Positions 45,922-55,635 of a stretch of 64,000 nucleotides of DNA are shown in pieces. Location of the stretch: assembly GCF_900010725.2 (NCBI RefSeq), contig NZ_LR734844.1, positions 255,995-319,994 on the forward strand, written 5' to 3'. The DNA comes from Planktothrix serta PCC 8927. GTDB taxonomy: Bacteria; Cyanobacteriota; Cyanobacteriia; Cyanobacteriales; Microcoleaceae. The position numbers and the translations under genes are program-made. Below the pieces are notes generated by a model. The model was not told the DNA's origin, made no database searches, and saw only the letters and a list, made by a program, of their open reading frames with translations. The stretch's first letter is position 1; each line of letters opens with the position of its first letter.

Positions 45922-47451
45922 ATGGTTACACTTATTGAAAATCCCTTGCGGGTAGGACTGCAACAAGATCGAATTCCCGAACCTCAGATTTTAGTTATTT
46001 TTGGTGCATCGGGAGATTTAACCCAACGAAAATTAGTTCCTGCCCTCTATCAAATGAAATTAGAGCGCAAACTACCCCCCGAATTAACAATTGTTGGGGT
46101 AGCTCGTCGGGAGTGGAGCCATGACTTTTTCCGTGAACATTTGCGTGAAGGAATTGAAGAATTTGGGGGCGGTTTATACTCCCAAGCTTTGTGGGAAGAC
46201 TTCGCCCAAGGAATTTTTTATTGTTCGGGAAATATGGATGAACCCGAAAGTTATCAAAAACTTAAAGCCTTTTTAGCGGAACTTGATGAACTGCGGCGAA
46301 CCAGAGGCAACCGAGTTTTTTATCTGTCTGTAGCACCTCGTTTCTTTGCTGAAGCTATTCAACAATTGGGTGGAGCATCCATGCTCACCGACCCGAAAAA
46401 GCAGCGTTTAGTAATTGAAAAACCCTTTGGTCGAGATTTAGGTTCAGCCCAAGTTTTAAACCGCGTGGTTCGTCAAGTTTGTTCTGAAGAACAAGTCTAT
46501 CGCATTGACCATTATTTGGGTAAAGAAACCGTCCAAAATCTGATGGTATTTCGCTTCGCTAATGCCATTTTTGAACCTTTGTGGAACCGTCAATTTGTTG
46601 ATCACGTCCAAATTACTGTTGCTGAAACGGTGGGTTTAGAAGGACGGGCGGGCTACTATGAAACCTCTGGGGCACTGCGGGATATGGTACAAAACCACCT
46701 GATGCAGTTATTTTCCCTAACGGCAATGGAACCCCCCAACTCCCTCGATGCCGATAGTGTTCGCAACGAGAAAGTTAAGGTGGTTCAAGCCACCCACCTT
46801 GCCGATATTAGTGATTTAAACTATTCTGCGGTACGGGGACAATATACCCCCGGTTGGATGAACGGTCAACAGGTTCCGGGGTATCGCTCAGAAGAAGGAG
46901 CCGCCCCCGATACCACCACTCCAACTTATGCTGCGTTAAAATTTTATATTGATAACTGGCGCTGGAAAGGCGTCCCGTTCTATCTGCGAACCGGAAAACG
47001 AATGCCGAAAAAAGTCACGGAAATCGCCATTCAGTTTAAAGAAGTTCCGTTTTTAATGTTTCAGTCCGCAGCAAAACAGGCTAACCCTAACGTTTTAGTG
47101 TTGAGAATTCAACCCAATGAGGGGATTTCCATGCGCTTTGAAGTCAAAACCCCCGGAAACTCTCTGCGGACTCGTTCCGTTGACATGGATTTTCGCTACG
47201 ATACTGCTTTTGGTAAACCGAATACAGATGCTTATGCTCGTTTATTGATTGACTGTATGTTAGCCGATCAAACCCTATTTACACGGGGCGATGAAGTCGA
47301 AGCTTCTTGGCAAGTCTTAACCCCCGTCCTAGAAGTTTGGGATACTCCGGCTCCGGGTGAGTCTATCCCCTTCTATGAAGCGGGCACTTGGGGGCCAGTA
47401 GAATCTGAACTGCTTCTCAACCGAGATGGCCGTCGTTGGCGGCGACTTTAA
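45922..47451 (+). CDS. zwf: Glucose-6-phosphate 1-dehydrogenase
   Basis: Five hundred and nine residues, the cyanobacterial length. The NADP fold starts [35 protein letters not shown] holds the substrate-binding His and Lys; [11 protein letters not shown] follows the family. It is the entry step of the oxidative pentose phosphate pathway, the main source of NADPH in the dark. In cyanobacteria the enzyme is redox-controlled and activated by OpcA, whose gene follows. Confidence 0.95.
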   Translation: MVTLIENPLRVGLQQDRIPEPQILVIFGASGDLTQRKLVPALYQMKLERKLPPELTIVGVARREWSHDFFREHLREGIEEFGGGLYSQALWEDFAQGIFYCSGNMDEPESYQKLKAFLAELDELRRTRGNRVFYLSVAPRFFAEAIQQLGGASMLTDPKKQRLVIEKPFGRDLGSAQVLNRVVRQVCSEEQVYRIDHYLGKETVQNLMVFRFANAIFEPLWNRQFVDHVQITVAETVGLEGRAGYYETSGALRDMVQNHLMQLFSLTAMEPPNSLDADSVRNEKVKVVQATHLADISDLNYSAVRGQYTPGWMNGQQVPGYRSEEGAAPDTTTPTYAALKFYIDNWRWKGVPFYLRTGKRMPKKVTEIAIQFKEVPFLMFQSAAKQANPNVLVLRIQPNEGISMRFEVKTPGNSLRTRSVDMDFRYDTAFGKPNTDAYARLLIDCMLADQTLFTRGDEVEASWQVLTPVLEVWDTPAPGESIPFYEAGTWGPVESELLLNRDGRRWRRL

Positions 47452-47479
47452 TCAGTACAGAGAACTCTTTTCCTGCCTG

Positions 47480-47507
47480 TTCCCTGTTCCCTGTTCCCTG
47501 TTCCCTG
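47480..47507. repeat. Heptanucleotide tandem repeat (TTCCCTG x4)
   Basis: Four exact copies of a 7-base unit between zwf and opcA. With flanking CTCTTTTCCTGCC it forms a block that is repeated in inverse orientation at about 55608-55648. Similar short tandem heptamers (STRR) are known in cyanobacteria. It sits just before the opcA start. Confidence 0.85.
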
Positions 47508-47518
47508 CTATAACTGTT

Positions 47519-48850
47519 ATGAATACACCGCTTGTTGCTTTACAGAAACCCAAAGATATTTCTCTCAGCCAAATTGAAGCTGAGTTAGGGAGTATTTGGC
47601 TAAGTCAGAATATTGGAAATGGCAAAACCACCGCCATTGCTACTCGTGCGGCTACCTTTAGTATGGTAGTTTATGAACCCGAAGAATTCCAACAATTGTT
47701 AGGAGCGTTAGGGTTCTATATGGGCAGTATTGATGGCATTCATGGTACAACAACCCGTGATGCGATTAAAGAAGCTCAAAGAATTTATGGCTTACCAATT
47801 ACCGGACGAGTTGACCCCGATACCTTAGTCAAATTACGCCAAGAATTCGCTAAACTTCCCCCATCAGAACAAGCTATTCCTAATTTAGATGCACGGGGAT
47901 TTAGTATTAGTGAAACTATTGCTGCTCAAAATCCCTGTCGGATTATAACCCTGTGTCCGATTACGGGAGAGGATACGGGAGTAACGGCTCAAGTGTCTGC
48001 CTATTGCCCGATTCAGAAAAAACATGAAGAAGGGTTAGTCTGTTGTGAATATATTACCCTGCGAGGTACAAAAGCCGCTTTAGAACGGGCAGGAAATGTG
48101 GTTTCCTCCTTAATGATTCCCGATTTACCTAAATTTGTGTGGTGGAAAGCAACGCCCAATCCTGAGCAAGAATTGTTTAAACAATTATCCTGTTGTTCTA
48201 ATTGTGTGATTGTGGATTCCTCTTATTTTAGCGATCCTGAATCGGAATTGTTGAAAATGCACAATTTAATTGAACAGGAAACCTATATTGCGGACTTAAA
48301 TTGGCATCGACTTTCCCCTTGGCAAGAATTAACCGCCTCGGCTTTTGATCCCCCTGAACGTCGAACTTCCTTAATTGAAATTGACAATATCACCCTTGAT
48401 TATGAAAAAGGCAACGCCGCTCAAGCGTTAATGTTCTTGGGATGGTTTGCAAGTCGTTTAGAATGGAAACCCGTTTCTTTTATTGATCAAGATGGGGATT
48501 ATGATATCAAACATATCAAGTTTATCGGGCCGAATGATCAAGAAATTTTGGCGGAATTGGCAGCAATTCCAACAGCAGATTATGGTGAAATTCCAGGGGA
48601 TTTAGTCGGGTTACGATTAACTTCGGGAAATCCTAACGCCAACTGCTGCACAATTTTATGTTCAGAAACCACCGGATGTATGCGGATGGAAGCCGGAGGA
48701 AGTGCCCAATCTTGTCGGACTGAACAAGTGATTGCGGCTACAGATCAAAAAGCGGAGTCTTTGATGTCTCAACAGTTACAACGTTGGGGACGGGATGTTC
48801 TTTATGAAGAAAGTCTGAGTCTGACGGCTCAAATTCTGAAATTACGCTAG
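47519..48850 (+). CDS. opcA: Glucose-6-phosphate dehydrogenase assembly/activator protein OpcA
   Basis: From ATG 47519 (MNTPLVALQKPKDISL); the frame upstream merely reads through the heptamer repeat. 443 residues. A peptidoglycan-binding-like helical domain (FQQLLGALGFYMGSIDGIHG) lies at about 60-120, as in cyanobacterial OpcA; the rest is the OpcA domain (LPKFVWWKATPNP, LNWHRLSPWQELTASAFDPP). It binds and activates Zwf and mediates thioredoxin response. It should be cotranscribed with zwf, 67 bases upstream. Confidence 0.93.
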   Translation: MNTPLVALQKPKDISLSQIEAELGSIWLSQNIGNGKTTAIATRAATFSMVVYEPEEFQQLLGALGFYMGSIDGIHGTTTRDAIKEAQRIYGLPITGRVDPDTLVKLRQEFAKLPPSEQAIPNLDARGFSISETIAAQNPCRIITLCPITGEDTGVTAQVSAYCPIQKKHEEGLVCCEYITLRGTKAALERAGNVVSSLMIPDLPKFVWWKATPNPEQELFKQLSCCSNCVIVDSSYFSDPESELLKMHNLIEQETYIADLNWHRLSPWQELTASAFDPPERRTSLIEIDNITLDYEKGNAAQALMFLGWFASRLEWKPVSFIDQDGDYDIKHIKFIGPNDQEILAELAAIPTADYGEIPGDLVGLRLTSGNPNANCCTILCSETTGCMRMEAGGSAQSCRTEQVIAATDQKAESLMSQQLQRWGRDVLYEESLSLTAQILKLR

Positions 48851-48919
48851 TTCTTTGTCGGTGCATTGATAGCTGATGCGGGCGGGTTTAGCTGGGTTAA
48901 TATTTTAAAAATGCCGGGA

Positions 48920-48949
48920 ATACCTGCCCCATCATGGGGTATTTTTTTT
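48920..48949 (+). terminator. Rho-independent terminator of zwf-opcA
   Basis: ATACC and CCCC arms pair with GGGG and GGTAT around ATCAT, followed by eight T. It lies about 70 bases after the opcA stop. Confidence 0.8.
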
Positions 48950-49214
48950 GCGCGTTCCTTATTATTTGTGATAGGTATCACTGTCAAATTGTGATGATGC
49001 CCCATAGAATGAGTTAAGTCCCATAGCGGCTATAAAAATCGTGAACAAAATTATTATTGAAGTCTTGTGGTTTTTGTTTCCTTTGTTGGAAGCCTTCAAA
49101 ATCAATCCGTTTATCAATGGTCGTTAACATTTATACTAGGGTTGAGTTGAGATAGGAATTTTATTTCTGCTGGAACAATCCTGATTGATCCATAAATCAT
49201 AGATCCCACTCGAT

Positions 49215-50552
49215 ATGAACTCTAACTCATTTAAAAAAACGACCATATTAATTGTTGATGATAGCCCAACAAACCTTAATTTATTGTCGGGTTTCATTGA
49301 GCATTGTGGCTGGAAATTTTTAATTGCAACTCATAGTTATCAAGCGATTGAAATAGCTGAAATTGAGCAACCTGATTTAATTTTGTTAGATGTAATGATG
49401 CCGGGAATTGATGGTTTTGAAACTTGTAAATACCTGAAAAATTACCCGCCAACCCATGATATTCCGATCATTTTTATGACCGCCGTGACGGATAAGTTGG
49501 AAAAGGTTCGGGGCTTATCTATTGGGGCCGTTGATTATATTACTAAACCGTTTCAAGCTGAAGAAGTTGTTGCTCGAATTAAAATTCATTTAAAAATTAA
49601 CTCTCTGACTCAACAATTATTAGAAAAAAATCAAGAATTAGAACAACGAGTTTTGGAACGAACTGCTGAATTGTCTCAAGTTTTAGAAGATTTAAAACAG
49701 TCTCAGATGCAACTGGTACAAAGCGAAAAAATGTCAACTTTAGGGCATTTAATTGCAGGAGTTGCCCATGAAATTAATAATCCGATTAACTTTATTGCTG
49801 GCAATTTGAATCACGCCACTATTTATATTAATGATTTAATTCAGCATTTAAAACTGTACCAAAACTATTATCCTCATCCCGATCCTTCTTTAATTGATCA
49901 TGCAGATTCAATTGATTTAGATTATTTAATTGAAGATCTTCCTAAACTGATTTCTTCTATGAAATTAGGAACGGATCGAATTTCTAATATTAGTACCAGT
50001 TTACGAACTTTTTCTCGAAGTGATACTAAAGTTCAAGTTGCTTTTAATATTCATGAAGGTTTAGAAAGTACCCTGTTAATTCTTAAACATTTATTACAAG
50101 CAACGGATCATCGTCCTGAAATTAAAATTATTAAAAAATATGGACAAATGCCTTTAGTGGAGTGTTATCCAGGGCAATTAAATCAAGTTTTTATGAATTT
50201 AATTACTAATGCTATTGATGCTTTAAATGAATCCAGCCAAACTAAATCCTATCAGGAGTTACTTCAACGTCCTAATCAAATTACAATTTCTACTTATTTA
50301 GTTTCTAATAGTCGGGCTGTTGCTATTTCTGTTAAGGATAATGGGACGGGAATGTCGGAGGATACTAAAAAATCTGCCTTTGATTATTTATTCACAACTA
50401 AGCCTGTCGGAAAAGGAACGGGACTAGGATTATCTATTAGTCGAAAGATTATAGAAGATACCCATAAAGGGCGATTATTATGTCAATCAATATTAGGAGA
50501 AGGCTCTGAGTTTATTATAGAAATTCCTATTTGTAAAGAGTTAGGGATTTAA
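49215..50552 (+). CDS. Hybrid sensor: receiver domain fused to histidine kinase
   Basis: Four hundred and forty-five residues. An N-terminal receiver (ILIVDDSPTNLNLLSG, phosphoacceptor Asp59 in LILLDVMMPG, Lys in ITKPFQ) is followed by a coiled coil (about 128-170) and a kinase core: His185 in GVAHEINNPINFIAGN, N-box MNLITNAIDAL, G1 KDNGTGMS and G2 GKGTGLGLSI. No membrane segment or sensor domain is seen; input probably comes by phosphorelay onto the receiver. Similar proteins are common in cyanobacteria. Partner regulators are not in the window. The gene appears to stand alone. Confidence 0.88.
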   Translation: MNSNSFKKTTILIVDDSPTNLNLLSGFIEHCGWKFLIATHSYQAIEIAEIEQPDLILLDVMMPGIDGFETCKYLKNYPPTHDIPIIFMTAVTDKLEKVRGLSIGAVDYITKPFQAEEVVARIKIHLKINSLTQQLLEKNQELEQRVLERTAELSQVLEDLKQSQMQLVQSEKMSTLGHLIAGVAHEINNPINFIAGNLNHATIYINDLIQHLKLYQNYYPHPDPSLIDHADSIDLDYLIEDLPKLISSMKLGTDRISNISTSLRTFSRSDTKVQVAFNIHEGLESTLLILKHLLQATDHRPEIKIIKKYGQMPLVECYPGQLNQVFMNLITNAIDALNESSQTKSYQELLQRPNQITISTYLVSNSRAVAISVKDNGTGMSEDTKKSAFDYLFTTKPVGKGTGLGLSISRKIIEDTHKGRLLCQSILGEGSEFIIEIPICKELGI

Positions 50553-50616
50553 TTATAAAATAAGCAATCTTGCTATAGATCATAAAAAATATTATAGAAT
50601 AAGTTTTTAAAACTGA

Positions 50617-50744
50617 TATAGCCATTCTAAATAGGTTGTACTATTTTATAGTAGGGGTGGCGTCCCTTCCAACCCAGGTGTTAAGAGGGTTGGAAGACCC
50701 AACCCCTACAGGTTGTGATCACAAATCCTACACGAATTGCTATA
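50617..50744. mobile_element. MITE-like element, divergent copy, with a long hairpin
   Basis: Ends TATAGCCATTCTAAAT (left) and AATTGCTATA (right) resemble the elements at 7625 and 57642. Inside, 50651-50709 folds on itself: GTAGGGGT pairs with ACCCCTAC and TTCCAACCC with GGGTTGGAA around an 11-base loop. No gene. It ends 19 bases before the start of the next gene, so it must form part of its leader. Confidence 0.45.
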
Positions 50745-50763
50745 GGACTTCTCGCTAACAATT

Positions 50764-52245
50764 ATGAAGCATAGACAATCTCGATCTTTATTCAAAATCT
50801 CTGGTTTTACCTTGGGGATGATCGCAATATTTATAGGGTCTGTTATCTTAAGATTCTGGGGGTTAAGCCGATTTAATACTTTAGTATTTGATGAAGTTTA
50901 TTATGCTAAATTTGGGAATAATTATTTAACTCATACTCCTTTTTTTAATTCCCATCCTCCCCTCAGTCAATATTTAATTGCGTTCGGAATTTGGTTAGGA
51001 TCTCAACTCCCCTTCGGACAAGAAACCGTTAATAATTTAACAGGTTCTAGCCTATCAACCTGGAGTTATCGATGGTTTAATGCTTTATTCGGTTCGTTTA
51101 TTCCTTTAATTATTGGTGCGATCGCTTATCAACTTACTCACCGCCGCAGCTATACCTTAATTGCTACCTTTTTAATAGCAATAGATGGATTATTTATCGT
51201 TGAATCTCGCTATGCGCTGAGTAATATTTATATTGTATTTTTTGGATTATTAGGACAACTTTTCTTTTTAACAGCGTTACAAAAAAAAGGCGTTAACCGT
51301 TGGTTTTGGTTGATTTTAGCCGGGATAGGATTAGGGGGAGCCGTTGTTACAAAATGGAATGGACTAGGATTTTTATTAGGAATTTATTTAATATTAATTG
51401 TTAATGGAATTATTCAATATTTTACCTCTAACTCTGAACAATTAACCCCAGAAACATCCTTTAAATCTCCCCTACAAAACCTGAATCAACTCACCCCTAT
51501 TTTAATTTTAGTTAGTTTAATTCTGATTCCGATTCTGGTTTATTGTATAGCTTGGCTTCCCCATTTACAACAAAATCCGACTCCGGGACTTTGGGGACTT
51601 CAAGCCAAAATGTGGGCTTATCATCACGACTTAGGAGATGGCGCGAAAGTTCATCCCTACTGTTCAAAATGGTACAGTTGGATTTTGATGTTAAGACCGA
51701 TTGCTTATTTTTACACAAAAGTAGATAGCACAACCCCACCTAATCCGATTTTACCTTTACATCATCCTGATCAACTCCCGATAATTTATGCTGTTCATGC
51801 GATGGGAAATCCGTTTTTATGGTGGTTATCAACCTTAGCTAGTCTCTTATTATGTTGGATGTTAATTCAACGAGTTTGGATGGATTTATCGCTGCGATTT
51901 CCCCAGTTAAAACCCCAATTATCCCTACAATTTCCACCGACACCAGAACTGTGGTTAACGCTATTTCTCACCTTGAATTGGTTGGCTAATTTATTACCTT
52001 GGGTTAAAGTCACTCGCTGTTTATTTATTTACCACTACATGACGGGATTTGTATTTAGCTGTATGGCCTTAGCTTGGTGGTTAGAACGCTGGTTATATAG
52101 CCAGCAAACTCGATTTCGGTGGCTCGGAGGTACGATTATTTTCCTGGTTTTATTCGGTTTTTTGTATTGGATGCCGCTATATTTGGGTCTGCCTTTGTCC
52201 CCTCTACAATGGAAAATACGGATGTGGTTTCCGTCATGGATTTAA
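50764..52245 (+). CDS. Dolichyl-phosphate-mannose--protein mannosyltransferase-like (GT39)
   Basis: Four hundred and ninety-three residues with about ten transmembrane helices. The first outer loop FNTLVFDEVYYAKFGNNYL has the catalytic Asp-Glu pair of PMT enzymes, and HPPLSQYLIAFGIW follows. The end (YHYMTGFVFSCMALAWW) belongs to the four-helix C-terminal module. It would transfer a sugar from a polyprenyl-phosphate carrier to a protein outside the membrane. Acceptors are unknown; exported proteins of this window are candidates by inference only. Confidence 0.85.
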   Translation: MKHRQSRSLFKISGFTLGMIAIFIGSVILRFWGLSRFNTLVFDEVYYAKFGNNYLTHTPFFNSHPPLSQYLIAFGIWLGSQLPFGQETVNNLTGSSLSTWSYRWFNALFGSFIPLIIGAIAYQLTHRRSYTLIATFLIAIDGLFIVESRYALSNIYIVFFGLLGQLFFLTALQKKGVNRWFWLILAGIGLGGAVVTKWNGLGFLLGIYLILIVNGIIQYFTSNSEQLTPETSFKSPLQNLNQLTPILILVSLILIPILVYCIAWLPHLQQNPTPGLWGLQAKMWAYHHDLGDGAKVHPYCSKWYSWILMLRPIAYFYTKVDSTTPPNPILPLHHPDQLPIIYAVHAMGNPFLWWLSTLASLLLCWMLIQRVWMDLSLRFPQLKPQLSLQFPPTPELWLTLFLTLNWLANLLPWVKVTRCLFIYHYMTGFVFSCMALAWWLERWLYSQQTRFRWLGGTIIFLVLFGFLYWMPLYLGLPLSPLQWKIRMWFPSWI

Positions 52246-52393
52246 TTTTCGGCATTTAGCACTGTTCAGAAAATATTGTGAGATTAATCACATAAATTAG
52301 TAAGGATTATCACAAAAAAAATTGATCAACATTGCGGAAAGCTTGGGCTAGATCTGGAATACTTGTAATAGGTTCTCTAAACAATACAATTTT

Positions 52394-52618
52394 ATGAATA
52401 CCAATAACTCAGATCCTAAAGCCCAACCGATCAAAGAATCTCAAGACAAACAATTAGATGCGATCGCTAAACTGGCCATCTTAAGTTTAACGTGGTCATT
52501 AGCCGATCTCTCAAAAAAAAATAGAGTCAACTCCAACTTGGAAAGAGCCGCGCCAGAGATTCATATTAACTTGTCTGGGCTCAAAGAGATTGATCCTTCC
52601 TCGGAATCTCCCCCTTAA
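52394..52618 (+). CDS. Small hypothetical protein
   Basis: Seventy-four residues, hydrophilic except for LDAIAKLAILSLTWSLADL, which could form an amphipathic or membrane-touching helix. No domain recognised. A good terminator follows within 35 bases, supporting a real transcription unit. Confidence 0.5.
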   Translation: MNTNNSDPKAQPIKESQDKQLDAIAKLAILSLTWSLADLSKKNRVNSNLERAAPEIHINLSGLKEIDPSSESPP

Positions 52619-52651
52619 GGTTAATTCGGTTTTTCAAATTTGAGATTCTGT

Positions 52652-52685
52652 AAACACCCTGATCTAACAAATAGATCGGGGTGTT
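52652..52685 (+). terminator. Rho-independent terminator
   Basis: AAACACCCTGATCT pairs with AGATCGGGGTGTTT around AACAAAT, with one mismatch and a T-rich end. Confidence 0.75.
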
Positions 52686-52750
52686 TGATGTGGAGCAACA
52701 ACATATTAAACTAAATAAATAGGTTAATCAGCCCAAGGAGAACACCGGAC

Positions 52751-52957
52751 GTGGAAATCGAAATTGGTCAACGAGTCAAGATTCGCGGAATCAAACAGCA
52801 GGTACCTGACAATATCGTCAATCAGTTAAAGCAAAATCCTTATGGAACTGTCAAAGACTTTAAAGTGGTTGATGGGAATGGAGTTGGCTTTATTGTCCAA
52901 CTCGATAACAAAGCATCAACCTGGTTCTTTGAAGATGAACTAGAAGCCTCTCTTTAA
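52751..52957 (+). CDS. DUF2862 family protein
   Basis: Sixty-eight residues from GTG 52751, preceded by AAGGAGAA. VDGNGVGFIVQLDNKASTWFFEDELE is the conserved core of this small cyanobacterial family, probably an SH3-like beta barrel. Function unknown. It is followed by the right end of the TnpB element after about 160 bases. Confidence 0.75.
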   Translation: MEIEIGQRVKIRGIKQQVPDNIVNQLKQNPYGTVKDFKVVDGNGVGFIVQLDNKASTWFFEDELEASL

Positions 52958-53115
52958 GACTCTTCCGCATTGCGGGACAATTCTAAGGGGATGATTCGCA
53001 AGTGTAACTGAAAGCTGTTGCGGCTCACCCTCTTAAGTCTTTTGTTGCTGATCATTCCTGGGGTCAGTGTCAATTTTCAAAAAAGTTATGTTTCCCTGAG
53101 CGAGATTAGGAAGTA

Positions 53116-54495
53116 TTGACACTCTCAGGTCTGAAGACACTGAGATTCTAACTTCAACCTGGATACTTGCTCAACCAGGGTTTCCCCAAGCAGAGTAGAG
53201 GTTTCCAGTCCATTAGCGTTACTTTGGGGATGCCCTCCCCTAGTTTGTTTACCAAAATTTAGAATATTAATTGCAGCATTTGTATCTCTATGCAATTCAC
53301 ATCCACAATTACAAATATGGGTGCGGGTTGATAGAGATTTTTTCACTATTACCCCACAATTACTACATTTTTGTGAAGTGTAATGGGGTGCAACCGGAAT
53401 AGCTAATTTATCAAATTTAGCTGCAAAATATTCTATCCATTTTCTCAACAAATACCAGCTAACATCACTAATTGATTTAGCTAAACAGTGATTTTTAACT
53501 AGATTTTTAACACTTAAATCTTCGTAAACGACTACATCGTTTGATGTGCATACGTTACGCGCAATTCTCTTGGCGTGTTCAATCCGTTGTCTACTTACTT
53601 TTAAGTGTTTTTTAGCGTAAACTTTTCTGGCTTTCCGTCTCCCCGATGAACCCTTAACTTTTTTATAGATTTGTTTCTGAGACTTTTTAATGGATTGCTC
53701 CGCTTTTCTGAAAAACTTAGGATTAACTTCTTGATATCCATTGGAGTCTGTGTAAAACGACTCAATACCAACATCAAGTCCTATTTCCTTTCCGGTTTTG
53801 GGTTGAATATCGGTGACGGTAATATTCAGACAAAACTGTACATAATATCCATCGGCACGACGAATTAAACGCACCCGTTTTATGTCTTTAACATGGTAGG
53901 TTTGGATATCCCATTTACCCAATAATTTGAGTTTACCAATCCCGTTTTTATCGGTTAAGGTAATTTGTCTTTTAGTGGGGTGTAGTTTCCATCCCGATGT
54001 TTTATATTCAACGGAACGACAATCTTTTTGGAATCGGGGATATCCTTTTTTGCCAGAAATCTTTTTCTTACAATTGTCGTAAAAACGACTGATGGCAGTC
54101 CATCCTCGCTCGGCGGCGGATTGGACTGCCATTGAATTTAAGTCGGCAACAAAGGGGAATTGATTTCTGAGAGTTGTAGAATACTTATTTAATGCAAATT
54201 TATCAATTTTTGATTCTCTTGAATTATCCATCCAATACCGAATCGCTTTATTGCGAATGAATTGGGTGGTGCGAATTGCTTCGTCAATCGCTTTATATTG
54301 ATTGGGTTTGCCTTTACACTTGTATTCCAGAACTATCATAAAAATCTCCTTTTTTCGACCTAATACTGTGTTAACATAAATCATGAGAATATTCACGGGG
54401 AATAAATTCCCCTGAGCGGTCACTGAGCTTGCCGAAGTGTCGCTTTTCATCTCAGGGCTAAAGCCACTGAGTTTTCAATCTCCCAGACTTTTCTT
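53116..54495 (-). mobile_element. IS200/IS605-type element carrying only tnpB
   Basis: Read on the minus strand, the element follows TTAT (near 54499-54496), has a left hairpin CTCAGTGGCTTTAGCCCTGAG at about 54453-54473, then tnpB, then a matching right hairpin (CTCAGTGTCT/AGACCTGAG) ending in GAGTGTCAA at 53116. No tnpA is present. The left edge could be 54498 instead of 54495, because TTATTAT is ambiguous. It stops 7 bases before the ATG of the ArsA/Get3-like gene and so separates that gene from any older promoter. Confidence 0.82.
53125..54339 (-). CDS. tnpB: TnpB RNA-guided nuclease (IS200/IS605 family)
   Basis: Starts at ATG 54339 (MIVLEYKCKGKPNQYKAIDE) after GGAGA; the frame upstream is not part of the family. 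404 residues. N-terminal helix-turn-helix region (RTTQFIRNKAIRYWMDN), beta wedge, then a complete RuvC site: Asp189 in GLDVGIE, Glu273 in VYEDLSVKNL and Asp352 in HRDTNAAINI. The zinc finger is CSNCG followed by CNCGC. TnpB with an RNA from the element's right end cuts DNA next to a motif equal to the insertion target (here probably TTAT), which helps keep the element in place. All catalytic residues are present. Confidence 0.92.
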   Translation of the reverse strand: MIVLEYKCKGKPNQYKAIDEAIRTTQFIRNKAIRYWMDNSRESKIDKFALNKYSTTLRNQFPFVADLNSMAVQSAAERGWTAISRFYDNCKKKISGKKGYPRFQKDCRSVEYKTSGWKLHPTKRQITLTDKNGIGKLKLLGKWDIQTYHVKDIKRVRLIRRADGYYVQFCLNITVTDIQPKTGKEIGLDVGIESFYTDSNGYQEVNPKFFRKAEQSIKKSQKQIYKKVKGSSGRRKARKVYAKKHLKVSRQRIEHAKRIARNVCTSNDVVVYEDLSVKNLVKNHCLAKSISDVSWYLLRKWIEYFAAKFDKLAIPVAPHYTSQKCSNCGVIVKKSLSTRTHICNCGCELHRDTNAAINILNFGKQTRGGHPQSNANGLETSTLLGETLVEQVSRLKLESQCLQT

Positions 54496-54502
54496 ATAAT
54501 AA

Positions 54503-55597
54503 ATGGCTCTGACATTAACATTTTTAGGTAAAGGTGGTACAGGTCGGACAACACTGGCGATCGCAGCCGCTAAACAATTGGCGGCCAGTGGTAAGCGGGT
54601 GTTGTTAGTGGGACAAGATAGTAGTCCCGCCTGTAACCTTTTGCTAGAAACGGAAGTGGGTTGTGATCCTACGACTATCACCCCCCATTTAAAAGCGGTT
54701 CAACTCAAAAGTGCGGTTTTACTCGAACGCAGTTGGGAAGAGGTGAAAAAGCTAGAAAACCAATATGTTCGTACCCCCTTTTTTAGGAACGTTTATGGTC
54801 AGGAATTGGGGGTTTTACCGGGGATGGACAGCGCTCTAGCTTTAAATGCCATTCGTCAATATGATGCTAGTGGTGATTATGATGTGATTATTTATGACGG
54901 GTTAGCCAGTCAAGATACCCTGAGAATGTTGGGAATGCCAGAAATTTTAAGCTGGTATCTTCGCCGTTTTCGTAATGTGTTTATGGAGTCGGACTTAGGG
55001 AAAACTTTATCTCCCTTTGTGCAACCGATCGCCAGTAGTATTCTCAATATTGATATTTCTGGGGATACCTTTGCTCAACCGACTCAAGAGATGAATAATA
55101 TCTTGGATCAAGGGAAAGCCGCAGTGTCTGATCCTAACCGAGTCGCGGCTTATTTAGTCACAACCCAGGATGAATTAGCGATCGCCACCACCCGCTATTT
55201 ATGGGGTAGCGCTCAACAGGTCGGGTTAACCGTTGGCGGCGTATTGCTAAACCAAAGCTTACTGACAGAAGCGATCGCAGAAGCATTTGTTCCTTTAGAG
55301 GTCAGTGTTATTCCTCAATATTCAGGTCAAAACTGGCAACCTGTCATTGAAGCTTTACCTGATTTTACCCAGGCTCAATTAGCTCCCAAACCGATTAATA
55401 TTAATGTGGAACAACGAAAGGTTAGCCTGTTTCTGCCCAGTTTTGATAAAACACAAGTCAAGCTCACGCAATACGGCCCAGAAGTCACAATAGAAGCCGG
55501 AGATCAACGGCGAAATATCTTCCTCCCCCCTGCCTTAACTGGAAAACCTGTTACTGGGGCTAAATTCCAAAACGGTTATTTAACGATTAGTTTTTAA
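54503..55597 (+). CDS. Get3/ArsA-family ATPase with C-terminal Hsp20-like domain
   Basis: Three hundred and sixty-four residues. Deviant Walker A LGKGGTGRTTLA at the N-terminus, switch I-like LLVGQDSSPACN, and IIYDGL in the Walker B position. The last ~80 residues (VSLFLPSFDKTQVKLTQYGP to GYLTISF) are the alpha-crystallin-like domain of cyanobacterial and plant ArsA relatives. The CxxC dimer motif of eukaryotic Get3 and the arsenite cysteines are not seen. It may handle membrane-protein targeting or another ATP-driven task. The tnpB element lies directly upstream, so its promoter may be new. Confidence 0.83.
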   Translation: MALTLTFLGKGGTGRTTLAIAAAKQLAASGKRVLLVGQDSSPACNLLLETEVGCDPTTITPHLKAVQLKSAVLLERSWEEVKKLENQYVRTPFFRNVYGQELGVLPGMDSALALNAIRQYDASGDYDVIIYDGLASQDTLRMLGMPEILSWYLRRFRNVFMESDLGKTLSPFVQPIASSILNIDISGDTFAQPTQEMNNILDQGKAAVSDPNRVAAYLVTTQDELAIATTRYLWGSAQQVGLTVGGVLLNQSLLTEAIAEAFVPLEVSVIPQYSGQNWQPVIEALPDFTQAQLAPKPININVEQRKVSLFLPSFDKTQVKLTQYGPEVTIEAGDQRRNIFLPPALTGKPVTGAKFQNGYLTISF

Positions 55598-55607
55598 TGT
55601 TATGGGA

Positions 55608-55635
55608 GGGAACAGGGAACAGGGAACAGGGAACA
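55608..55635. repeat. Heptanucleotide tandem repeat (GGGAACA x4)
   Basis: Inverse copy of the TTCCCTG repeat at 47480-47507, including the flanking GGCAGGAAAAGAG. It begins 10 bases after the upstream stop codon. Confidence 0.85.

Noticed and set aside
47426-47518. Extended N-terminus of OpcA from an earlier ATG
   Set aside because: The added residues only translate the end of zwf and the heptamer repeat; the family start is at 47519.
54340-54450. Extended N-terminus of TnpB
   Set aside because: Translates the left end of the element; the ribosome site and family start point to 54339.
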